Positions 1 to 12,100 of a stretch of 64,000 bases of DNA are shown piece by piece; position 1 is the stretch's first letter, and every line of letters begins with the position of its first letter. The DNA comes from Prunella strophiata (Eukaryota; Chordata; Aves; Passeriformes; Prunellidae): positions 23,031,310 to 23,095,309 of the forward strand of contig JAZBQD010000015.1 in NCBI GenBank assembly GCA_036583965.1. The letters are read 5' to 3'. The notes under the pieces were generated by a model. That model searched no databases. It saw only the letters and a list, made by a program, of their open reading frames with translations, and was not told where the DNA came from. A program made the position numbers and the translations under genes.

Positions 1-3000
1 CACTGATTTTTGGTCCAGCTCTTCCCTCTATCCTTGGCCATCCAGTCCCAATTCCTCTTTCAAGTAGCTACGTGTGCTTGCCTGATTATGTTTTTGAGTT
101 GTTTCCTTGTACTAAGGCTCCACCAGCTCAGTGTATTAAAACTGACAGTGGGAAGGCTGTTGCAGTTGGGTTTAGGTAACCCAGTCAGTCTGTTAATTAA
201 TGTCTTGTTCAGAAACTATCTCATATCTTTGATCTCCCTTACATGTGTCTCCTTTAGCATTTTTGATGCAGGATAATCAGAACTGCACACTACTTATGGA
301 GCAGTCATGTTTTCTGTTTTGGTCTTCTCCTTTAATGTCTACAGTATGTAGCAGTGGAGCAGTACAACTTTAAACATCAGCAACCACTTGCTCCATGAGC
401 ACTGATTTGAGATTTAATTGGCTTCACTCAGCCCTGTGTCATTTAATTGGCTTCACTTGTCCCTGTGTCATTTAATTGTCCCGGGATTCTTGTCTTTTGT
501 ATGTCAGTAACAGACAAAGCTAATCTCACAAGAGATTTACCAGCACTAAGATAGATTAATGAAAATTGAATTAACTGTCATAAATCACTGTAAAATTCTC
601 CTTTTTTGTGTTTATGCTTGTGTGTGCATGTGTGTGTGCATTTATGCTGTCTTTAACAGCCAAATTCTGTTAAATTGCATTGTAATAAAAAAGATAAAGT
701 TACTTGGAAGGGTGGTACTCTCTCATTTCATGTGCTTTGCTTCCTGCTGACACAACTTCAACATTTACTGTACCATCCCTACTACAGTTAAGCATTTCTC
801 TAATGTCTGTTTTGCAGACAGATGATAAGATGCATGCCTAAATCAGGAATTTAACCAACATCCTAGTGCTGAGAGTAAAGAACCAGCAGTTTCCAGGATG
901 AATAGAAACCTATGACTAATGGCATTTGATCTTGTTAGGGAAGAAGCTATTTTTAATTCTGTGACGTTCAAGCATTGATTACTTATGTAGAGATGCTGGG
1001 AAAGCACTAGGCATAACGTGACCTCGTTATCTGCAGGTCTGCCATCTCAAAAAGCTACCTTTGCTTCAGAACCTTTGCTGGTACCCTCTGTTCATGAAAA
1101 AAGAAAATTAATCTGCCTGTTCCTCGAAGTGCTGAAGCCATCATAATTACAAGTGCAACCTCTCAGATTCACAGCTTTTGAAAAAGAAGAGTCCTGGGCA
1201 GTTTCACCTGAAGGACATGTGTGATGGTAGAATAGAAAGGTTCATCTTTGCACAAACATTACCTCTACCTCAGGGACTTGTCTGCTCTGCTCAAAAATAT
1301 TTCTCTCCAGAAAGATCATTCTTACTCAGCTTCTCAGTGTTGCTTTGGCCAGGTTTGCAGTAGACACTGGTAAGATTGTAGAAATGGCTATTCCAAATCT
1401 ACCCATTTTAATGAATTTGGCACTTAGAATTACTCACTACAAGATACTTTAAAAGATGCAACACAATTTTCCTTCTGTCCTTGTACATAACTCTGAAGTG
1501 TGGATGCATATTTATCGTATTTCCCAACAGGTCACTTCTTGTTAAAGTTCTAAAATACAAAAAAATCCAACTTATTTTTGAATCCTTCTAAAATGCTGGC
1601 ATCTATGATGTTAAAGACAATTTTCTTATAAGCCATCTTCATTTTAATAAGGCATTGGTCACTGCTTTGCCCTACATAACATTTCCACGCAAGTGGCAAA
1701 AAAACTCCAAAATGAAGTTGTTGGCAGATGCACCAGCAACAATTTTTTTTTCCATTTTCAAGCAATTATGCAAGGAAGGACCTGTTCCAGTCCAACAACT
1801 AGAGATTATACTCATGACTTGTGGATGACATTAAATGTAGAGAGTCCAAGTGAAATGAAATGCAGGATTTTACTGGAGAAGCATCAAGTCAAATTAAACA
1901 AAAGACTGATGTAAAGCATATCATGTGGGGATGAAAAAGGGAATGTCACCAGGTCAAATGGGAAAAGCTAGCTCAGCAGGACAGACACAGCAGGCATTGG
2001 CTCCCAGCCAAAGGCAGCCTAGAAACCAAGGATTCTGTGCTGTTTGACAAGACATAAATGCCACTTCAGTCTATTCAAACAGAGATACTGTGCTACAGAG
2101 ACACAGATGACAATTGTACTTCTGGTCAGGGTTGATGATTTCCCAGCTAGGATGTCATGTTTTGTTTTGGGACATCAAATGAAAATTCAGTGCAGAAAAA
2201 AGTTGGGCAGAGAAAAGCTGCAAAGAAAAGGGATCAGATCTGCCTCATGTGTAGGAGTGAAGTATGTCAGTGTTTTTAAGAGAACTGCAATGACTAAAGA
2301 GCACAGGTTAATTCTGCACATTTCCACTGATGATGGGTAAACAGTAACTGGCTTAGTGGGCAACAAAGGAAGAGCAGTCACTACTGGTTTCTCTGGGTCC
2401 AGATTGAAGGCACTTGACATGGTAGCTCATCTTTGGACTCGAGTGTTTATTATTTCATATCTGCCTCACAACCATGAGTTCTGCAGCCTTTCATTAGCAA
2501 GGCACAAAATGGCTAACTATCTCATGTTATAAGGTCTTTTAAGACTAAACTATCTAATTAAGAAAGGACACCTAGATTATTTTCCCTTTTAACTCAATAA
2601 CTGATCCCTCGAAGCCTGCAATGTGGACTTTTCTGTCCAATTACAAAACATCACCCAAACCCATGAAGAAGAAGAAGGTAAAGAAGAACAACCTGCTTCT
2701 GCCCTAAAACCTCCATCTTGCTTCATATTTATTTCTATATTCTAAAATCCCAAACTCTAAGTTTTCCACCCTGTGTTATTACACACTTCTAGCCAACTAC
2801 ATACCCATAATCCCAGTACTACCAATTAATTTTGGAAGCCTGTTCCATGGCCTCAAGTCAAATGCAGAGTTTTCTTGTGGGTCTGTGCCTTTAAGCACAG
2901 AAAGTTTAAAATTCTCAACATCCAGAGTTCCAACAAGTCACCTAACAGAGTGACCACTGCTACAAGGAATGTCCTTCTAACAAGATGCACGTGGCAGTCC

Positions 3001-3027
3001 TGGGACAAGCAGTGCAGTGACACTCAC
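1..3027. other. Cadherin intron 10 (part), no gene seen
   Basis: AT-rich sequence with only short open frames on both strands and no cadherin-like stretch. The next cadherin exon is therefore presumed to be beyond the left edge. A short 29-bp tandem repeat at 412-478 is the only structured element noticed. Confidence 0.55.
412..478. repeat. 29-bp tandem repeat, about 2.3 copies
   Basis: ATTTAATTGGCTTCACT followed by a CCCTGTGTC end recurs at 412 and 441, with a partial third copy at 470; the two full copies differ at three positions. Confidence 0.85.
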
Positions 3028-3198
3028 ACTGGTAGCGACTGTTCTCAAACTTGGGGTCGTTGTCGTTGACGTCGGCGATGAGGACGGTGAGCTGGCACAC
3101 GCCGATCAGCGGCTCCTGCGCCTGGTCCGTGGCAGTGACAGACAGAGTGTACTCCCTCTGCTTCTCCCGGTCGAAACTCTGCGTGGTGGTGATGACTC
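3028..3198 (-). CDS. Cadherin exon 10 (end of EC8, start of EC9)
   Basis: 171 bp, acceptor TTTGCAG|GAGTCA and donor ACCAGT|GTGAGT. Encodes [20 protein letters not shown] (with the DRE motif), [25 protein letters not shown] (canonical linker) and ENSRYQ, the first strand of the next repeat. Leaves in phase 1, so a further exon must follow to the left. I could not find it in 1-3027. Confidence 0.8.
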
Positions 3199-6100
3199 CT
3201 GCAAACACAGACACCTCCTGTGCTGCCTGTCAGCCTCAGGACTGAATCTGCAGAGAGCAATCTGCACATCTCCTGCGCAAAAGGAAGCTCTGACCACAAG
3301 CAACACAACCGTGAAGGCTGATCTTCACCGACCCTGCAACATGTCTTGGACCAGACCAACTGCAGTTCTCTTGTCTCTCCTCTCCTCACATGCCACATGC
3401 TGCCTTTTTCCTGCTGCCCTGATAAGAAGCTCAGTCTGAGTACCTTGTTATCTCATGGCTCATGGAGCACAGAACTTTCTCCTTCTCACTGAAGGGCCTC
3501 TCTAGGTTAGTCTGAGTAACTGAACCAGTTCATTATTACTTTGGGAAGAGTCACACCACAGAAGACACAAGTGATATGACCAAAGTAACCTCTGCTACAG
3601 GAGTTGGAGGCTCTCATCAAACGGACTAAAATTGGGTAAATTCGTGTAGTGGATAAATGAAACTATTTTCTCCAAATCTTCAGGTTTTCCTCCCTACTAA
3701 TCAAGTCTCTCCCTACCTCAGCTATTTTCTTCTGGCTAGCAGATTTCAAACTGGCCTTCTTGAGGCCACTTCTAGACCTATTTCCCTACAATGCTCAGAG
3801 TTCTTGAGCTCTGTTGTCCTTCCTTCCAGTCTCCTGCATAGTCCTGGACATAACAATATCCCATTTTTCTATGCTGACTATGGAAACATCAACAATTATA
3901 TAACACCTTCATTTGAAATAAATCATACATAAAGACACTGTTGCCCTGTTCTGGTATGAGGGTTTTGCCTGCAGTGCACTGGATCTCCTATTTGTTCATG
4001 AGATGAGAAATAAACTATGGCCACATCATAGGGAAGAATAAACTTAACCTGTAAAAATCACACTTTCTGCTCTGCATTTTTATAGCTAGCCTTGATCCAA
4101 ATAGAAGGTAAGTGATACAGAACATATTTTTATCTTCTTATTGAATTGGGATCTGTTTCCCTATTTAATTTGTATTTGGGACCCCCAATATAAGAAGGAT
4201 GTGGATCTGTTGGAGTGAATCCAGAAGAGGGACATGAAAATGATCAGAGGGTTGGAAACCTCTCCTGTGAAGACAGACTGAGCTGGGATTTCTCAGCCTG
4301 GAAAAGAGAAGGTTCCAGGGTACCTTCCAGTACCTAAAGGTGGCCTACACAAGAGCTGGAGAGGGTCTGTGGGCATGTAGCCATAGGACAAGGGGCAATG
4401 GCTTTAAACTGAGGGAGAACAGGTTTAGATCAGGAAGAAATTCTTTACTGTGAGCGTGGTGAGACACTGCCCAACACAGGTTGCCCAGGGAAGCTGTGGA
4501 AGCCCCATCCTTGGAAGTGTTCAGGGCCAGGCTGCATGGCAGTGGGCAACCTGGTCTAGTGAAAGGTACCCCTGCCCACAGCAGGGGTGTTGGAAATAAA
4601 TGATCTCTCAGGTCTTTTCCAACCCAAACCATTCTATGCTACTATGATTGGAATCACTACAACCTTCATTAAATCTAGCCTAATTTAATCTAATCTAATG
4701 TATCAATGTAATCTAAGGGTGTATTAATGTAATCTAATTAATCAATCTTAGGGTCTATTTCAACAAACCATTAACTGTATGCTACTTAAGAGAGGAATAT
4801 GGATCACACAACGTCATTTTTCATTACAATACAACGTCATTTTCATTACAATACAACGTCATTTTCATTACAATACAACGTCATTTTCATTACAATACAA
4901 CGTCATTTTCATTACAATACAACGTCATTTTCATTACAATACAACGTCATTTTCATTACAATACAACGTCATTTTCATTACAATACAACGTCATTTTCAT
5001 TACAATACAACGTCATTTTCATTACAATACAACGTCATTTTCATTACAATACAACGTCATTTTCATTACAATACAACGTCATTTTCATTACAATACAACG
5101 TCATTTTCATTACAATACAACGTCATTTTCATTACAATACAACGTCATTTTCATTACAATACAACGTCATTTTCATTACAATACAACGTCATTTTCATTA
5201 CAATACAACGTCATTTTCATTACAATACAACGTCATTTTCATTACAATACAACGTCATTTTCATTACAATACAACGTCATTTTCATTACAATACAACGTC
5301 ATTTTCATTACAATACAACGTCATTTTCATTACAATACAACGTCATTTTCATTACAATACAACGTCATTTTCATTACAATACAACGTCATTTTCATTACA
5401 ATACAACGTCATTTTCATTACAATACAACGTCATTTTCATTACAATACAACGTCATTTTCATTACAATACAACGTCATTTTCATTACAATACAACGTCAT
5501 TTTCATTACAATACAACGTCATTTTCATTACAATACAACGTCATTTTCATTACAATACAACGTCATTTTCATTACAATACAACGTCATTTTCATTACAAT
5601 ACAACGTCATTTTCATTACAATACAACGTCATTTTCATTACAATACAACGTCATTTTCATTACAATACAACGTCATTTTCATTACAATACAACGTCATTT
5701 TCATTACAATACAACGTCATTTTCATTACAATACAACGTCATTTTCATTACAATACAACGTCATTTTCATTACAATACAACGTCATTTTCATTACAATAC
5801 AACGTCATTTTCATTACAATACAACGTCATTTTCATTACAATACAACGTCATTTTCATTACAATACAACGTCATTTTCATTACAATACAACGTCATTTTC
5901 ATTACAATACAACGTCATTTTCATTACAATACAACGTCATTTTCATTACAATACAACGTCATTTTCATTACAATACAACGTCATTTTCATTACAATACAA
6001 CGTCATTTTCATTACAATACAACGTCATTTTCATTACAATACAACGTCATTTTCATTACAATACAACGTCATTTTCATTACAATACAACGTCATTTTCAT

Positions 6101-9100
6101 TACAATACAACGTCATTTTCATTACAATACAACGTCATTTTCATTACAATACAACGTCATTTTCATTACAATACAACGTCATTTTCATTACAATACAACG
6201 TCATTTTCATTACAATACAACGTCATTTTCATTACAATACAACGTCATTTTCATTACAATACAACGTCATTTTCATTACAATACAACGTCATTTTCATTA
6301 CAATACAACGTCATTTTCATTACAATACAACGTCATTTTCATTACAATACAACGTCATTTTCACTTTTTCTCAGTAACCTGAAGCTACTGACCTGTGTCT
6401 GGGTCAATGCTGAAGCCCAGGGAAGCTCCATCTCGGTGCATGAGCCCATACTTCACCTCCCCATTGATGCCAAGGTCTGCATCATAGGCTTCCACCTGCA
6501 GCACAGGCGTGCCTGGAGGCTGGTTCTCCAGAACCCAGGTGCTGTCACTGTAGTAAGCGCACTAAAAATACACCCAAACATCCGACCCTAAATATTACAC
6601 AGAGTCACGTGAATCTGCTGCACAGTGTCAGTATTTTTTCCAGCAGGTCTAGGAAAAACTTGGAAGGAAATCACTACTATTACTTATGCACACAAAGAAA
6701 TCAATCTCTAAGGGAGAGGCAGGAAAAAGGAGGATGAAGGCTTGACACTTCCTCCAGGAAGAAAGCTGACTGCTGTTCACTTACAAGTTCATTCTGCTCT
6801 GCAGACACAGACCCTTCAGCCCACCAGCAGCCACCAGTAGCTATGGAAGACTATTACCCCAGTTATAGCTTAGATGGGAAAAGAATATCTGCAGAAAGAC
6901 ATCTTACCTCTCTAAACACAGGCTTGTTGTTATTAATGTCATTAACTCCTACAATAACCTCAGCAAAACTGCTGAGAGGAGTGGGTCCCCCCGAGGCATT
7001 GTCATCTATCGCAGTGACATTCAGGGTGTACTGTGGCCCTTTCAGACTGGGTGGTGGGTTTCTGCGGAGTTTAATGATACCTGAATTTGGAAGCACAAAG
7101 TGTCATGTTAATTTACTCTATAAACGCACAAAATCAAGTGAGCAGCACATTCCTCCACCACTGTATTGCTGGCTCAGTTTGTATTTTGGTAGCAAAGGAG
7201 AGGAATTTGTCATCTTAGTCTGCACAGGCTTGGGCCAGGATCCCAAGTTTTGGTTGATAGTTGAAGAGTAACCTCAATATCAAAGAACTGATCCTCACTG
7301 ATACAAAGCATCCTCATTTGCAGATGATATAAATATGGTGCTTTCTTATGGTTCTTGACATACAGGTGGAGCAGAGTCAGTGGAGATTAGACAGTAAATG
7401 ACTGAGTTCTAAACCCTCTTTCCTTACCTTTCTGGCTATCCAGCTCAAAGTTTCCCTCCTCATTGCCTCCTGTAATCAGATAAAGCAGCCCATCTCCATC
7501 AGGGTCCTCTGCCCGAACAGTGGCCACCAAGGTGCCGGGGCCGGCATCTTCCGAAAGGAAAGTCCTGTAACTGATGGACACAAGGGAGCAATGGCAGCAC
7601 ACAAAGCATCAGAACGACCATCACCATGCTAACCATCAGCAAGATTATGAACTCATTATGAATGGCTTTTTAAAGCTTGGGCATGCAACCATGGAGTCCT
7701 AAATTGGTTTAAGATATGACTTAGGTCTTCTTTGTTTAACATTTGGTACTTATTTTAGGATTGTAATCCTGTACTTTTGGTATACATAATTTTGAAGGAC
7801 CTTTGGAGGATAACAATATGCACCATAATGCATTGTACTGTAAAACAGGATCATATGTCTATTAAAGTTGATAAAAAGGACTAGTATCTGCCATGCAGTG
7901 TTTCTTATGTCCCTATATATTAATGGAAAGCAGCAGATACTTCCGAGATGAATGAAAAAAATTATTTAATTTTGTAAATAAATATATGTATGTTTTGCAT
8001 TTAAAACATGTTCATACTTCATCATTGTGAAAAGAATAGAAATTATCTTGATTAGGGACAGGAAAGAAAAAGGAGTCTTAAATAAGCAGGGGCTCATTAA
8101 ATTAGCTCACAATACAATCTGTTGATGTTAAAATTAAGTTTCAGTAGTAGTTTGCTAACTACCATATTTATTTGTCACCTATTTATACATGGATAATCAC
8201 TTTGAGACCTAGGAGTCAACACAGTCAAAATCATTCCCTGTATAGATAGGTCTTTGATTCATTCTGTTCCCTCTCTATAAAGTCAATATACTGGTATCAT
8301 ATCATTCCTGTATAGATAGGTCTTTGATTCATTCTGTTCCCTCTCTATAAAGTCAATATACTGGTATCACAAATGATGTATTTTTTATATATGATCTAGA
8401 AATGAAAGCCCAGCTCCTAAAGCCTTTCTATATAGAAATTACCCTGCAATTTCACCGGTGCAACTTTTTTTGCAACTTACAGTTGCGCAAAACAACAAGG
8501 GACCATTAGCCAAGTGCTATTAAGGTTACATGTGTGAACAGCATCTTTTAAAAGCCAGGGAGGTGTTCAGGGTGCCTTACACGGCCTGGGAGAAGACGGG
8601 AGCCTCGTCGTTCACGTTGGCCAGCCGGATGCGCACGGACGCCGTCCCTGTGCGAGGGGGGTGTCCTTTGTCCACAGCGATCACCACGAACTCGTACATG
8701 TGGTTGGCTCGCTCAAAGTTCAGCCTCTGGTTAGAATTGACGACCCCGTGACGTGTGATGGAAAAATCAGTGCTCTGGATGAAGTAAGAGATCTCAGAGT
8801 TGGAGCCAGAGTCGCAGTCTGTTGCAAGCACTGTTAGAGAACACATTTAACAGAAGAGTCACACTGCAAAGGAGGTTTGGTTATTCCGTTTCCCACCAAG
8901 CCAACTCTGGTTTTTTGTTAGTTTTTGAAAACAGGGATCACCTAAATCTGTTTCATCCAAAAAAGTCTTTTTTTGTTGTTTTGTTTTTGTGGTGTTGTTG
9001 TTTTTTGTGGTTAGAGTCTGGCAACTTAGCAGGAGGCTGGGAGTGAAAAATCAAAACAGCTCTTCCCTCTGCTCCAACCCAGTCCGAGTGGTCCCAGCCA

Positions 9101-12100
9101 GGTGAATTTGCAAGAGAGCTGTGATCCCAGCACTGCACAAAATGCTTTGTGCAAATAGCAGTCAAGACTGGTAATTAGCACACAATCAGTGTGCACGTTG
9201 GTTGAACATTATCTGTCATAAACTGGTTCCTCACTCTTTCCAGGAACGCCATGATCAAATTTAATTAGCTCCCAGCTAGTTATATACTTTTTAATTACCT
9301 GGTGCTTCAAGGTATGAAGAGTGATTAAACATTCCTCCCCAGTAAATGTTTATTCAGTGTGCTGAGTGTCCCATCTGCTCAGGAGCAGCAAACCAGCACA
9401 TCACAGCATCAAAAGTGATTTTCAAGAGCAGGAAGCTCACCTCTCCAATTACCTTGCAGTTTTTCTAGCCTAATAATGAGGCTTCACATCATACCCACAC
9501 TGGTAATAAACAAACTCCTTATTCTACCAATAGGATCCAGGTGCAGCCACCGTGGTAGCACACAGCCTTGTGGAAGCAGAACAGTGACTGCAGTGCATGG
9601 ACACCCCAGCAAACACCTGCAGCATCATCCACAGAGGGGTGGCAGAAACAACCTGTCTCTGTCAGAATACTAACTCAGAACAGGAAAGGAGCAGAGAATG
9701 ATTTCAAAAGTACACTGAAGAGCTGTTCTACTTAGTTGCAAACAATTTCAACTGCATCTGCCTGTGGAAAGTTACTCATCTTTGTTTACAAGGATTATTT
9801 AGAGTGGTTGTAACATTTTGTTTAAAATCTCTCCAAATCCTGTGGTGAATAAATGTTTGTGTTACAGACTACAAAATCAAGGGCTTTAGAGTTAATTACT
9901 CTCTTGCTGCACTGACAAGACAAATACATATTAATAACTCATAGACTAAAATGACAGTGATTTAAATCTGTCAAATATAGTGGTTAAGTATTGTTTATAG
10001 AAAGGCATGCAGAATGTGAAAAACTTACTTTGATTTGAAAGATTCGGATTTAATCTACAGTCATTAGTGAGCCATTTAAGCATTCACAGAAATACATGCT
10101 ATGTGCTTAACGATATGCTTCTTTTCCCCCAGATGTTTTCTGCCAAATAGGGAATGTGGTGCTTACTTGTACATGACAGAAACGTGCCTTACTTCCCCAT
10201 AGCACCTGGGAATTCTATTCCTCTCCATTTCATTCCATCCTGGAAACTGGTGTGCCTTGCAAAGAATATTTCAAGGATCATATGGCAGGCACAAGCAGCT
10301 GTGTTGGCTTTGCACATATTCTGAACTAGCTTAGTGCAAGCTAACTCTGGCTCAAAAGCTGGCTGAGCTGCCAGCTACAGCTCCAAGCCTTGTTCTGCTG
10401 GCACAGCAATGCAGCTGAGGGTCCTTCTGAGAACACCCCCCGTGCTCCAGACTTCGAGTGTGCTAAAATAAAAGCAGCTGATTTTTAATCAGCTCTGATT
10501 TTTAAGTTTCTCTAAAGCCTTCTGATGTTTACATTCTTGTGCAGAACTTTCTCACACACTTTTGTAAATAACTTATTGTTTTGCATTCCTCTATGGAGGA
10601 AGAGCAACTTGATGGACTGTTGAGTTGTCCAGTGGCATTGAGGAGGTGGCACTGTCACCCTCCAATGACACTGGGATTTCAGAAAACTATAAATGGAGTC
10701 AGATTCAATAAAATTCCTCTTTTTTTGCTCTCTCGCACCTTGCAAAGAGCTGCTGTCCGCGTTGTGTCGTTTGTGTGCCACAGTGACAGCTGAGAACTGA
10801 AACCTACATTAGCAGCATCCACAGTTGTAACAAAAGCATTTATCACACTACCTTTTTCACTGCCACCCACAGCTACAGGCATGCTCAGAATGGTAAAGCT
10901 GTCTCATATTTGCATTTCTTTTTGTTTGTGGGTCATCCTGAGACTGCAACATCCCATCCCTAAAGGAGCTACAGTGAGGGTAAGAGCTCTTTGTCTTTTT
11001 TTCCTGAGATACTTGTTTTGGCAGTCAAAATTAGTGGCACAGGTCTCATCCTGCACAAGGTACAGCTTCCTTGCAGCCACTAACAACTTCTACAGCAAGT
11101 CTTCACACACCCATTTCCACTGATTGTCACTATACTTCCAACTTCACATTTTCTTTTCTAAGATGGCTCTTTCTCTTGAAATGTACCCCATGTGGCAAGA
11201 CAACAACATGGGATGCAATTGCACAGCTTTGACACTCTGCTTGCTTTGAACATGGGGCATACATTTTTTCCCCCACAAGTGGAATTTTGATGAGCTTTAC
11301 AAGTCCTCTGGACAGAAGAATAGTCATCTCTTTAAGGAAAATCACATGCTTAGGAATTTTAGGATTTGATTATTCTGATCAATTTCTTTCTTCCCAAGAG
11401 CAATTAAATCTAAAAATTAAGTATGACAAGCTCTGAACTCTCTCAGCAAATGTTTAGAGAAAGCAGGTCCTGCAGCCCAAGCTTCTTATCACCTCTGCAA
11501 CCTGCAGGGTTCAGCTCCAGCTTTGGGAAATTTACATTTTTCATCTTCTTGCTAAGTCTTGCCTTGGCACATACTCATTTCTCAGGGGTCCTATCCCCTG
11601 AAGTCTTTTATCAGTGTACTATTTTAGCCTCTAAAAATGTCACCTGTGCATTCAGGGTTTATATGCAAGTGACACATGGCCATGTTAAAAACAGCAAACA
11701 TGGGATGATGAGTGGTAAACCACAGATGTAAATATAAGTTCACAGGCTTTCAAAATATTTTTCTTTTAACACTTTGCAAGTCAATTATACAGCATTAATT
11801 CCTATTTGACAAAACTAGCTGCCCATTTTAAAAAGCCCTGTTTTTTCCTTAACATGTTAAGAGAAGTAAAACTAATTGCAACTCCCTTCTGGGACACAAA
11901 AAGATGACCAAGGTGAGTTAAAAGACAGCTACAACATTTAAAGGAAATGAAGCCACTTCCTATCAGCTGCTTTAACTGCCCTTGGATACCACAGGATCTC
12001 TCCTTGGGCACAGTACAGTGAATCCTCACCTGAAGACACTCACAGCTCTACTTCCAGGATACCTAAAAGTCATCCACAGACTGCCAGGAGAGCTGCCATC

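Noticed and set aside
2187..2420. Candidate for the next cadherin exon
   Set aside because: No EC motif, no suitable phase 1 acceptor, and no similarity to the expected start of EC9.
4807..6363. CRISPR array
   Set aside because: Units are contiguous with no unique spacers, and the context is a vertebrate intron; this is a tandem satellite.
4779..6382. Two overlapping plus-strand open frames of over 500 codons with perfect 22-residue repeats
   Set aside because: They are produced solely by the stop-free 22-bp satellite unit read in rotating frames. Antisense to the cadherin intron, with no promoter or unique sequence; no support as protein.
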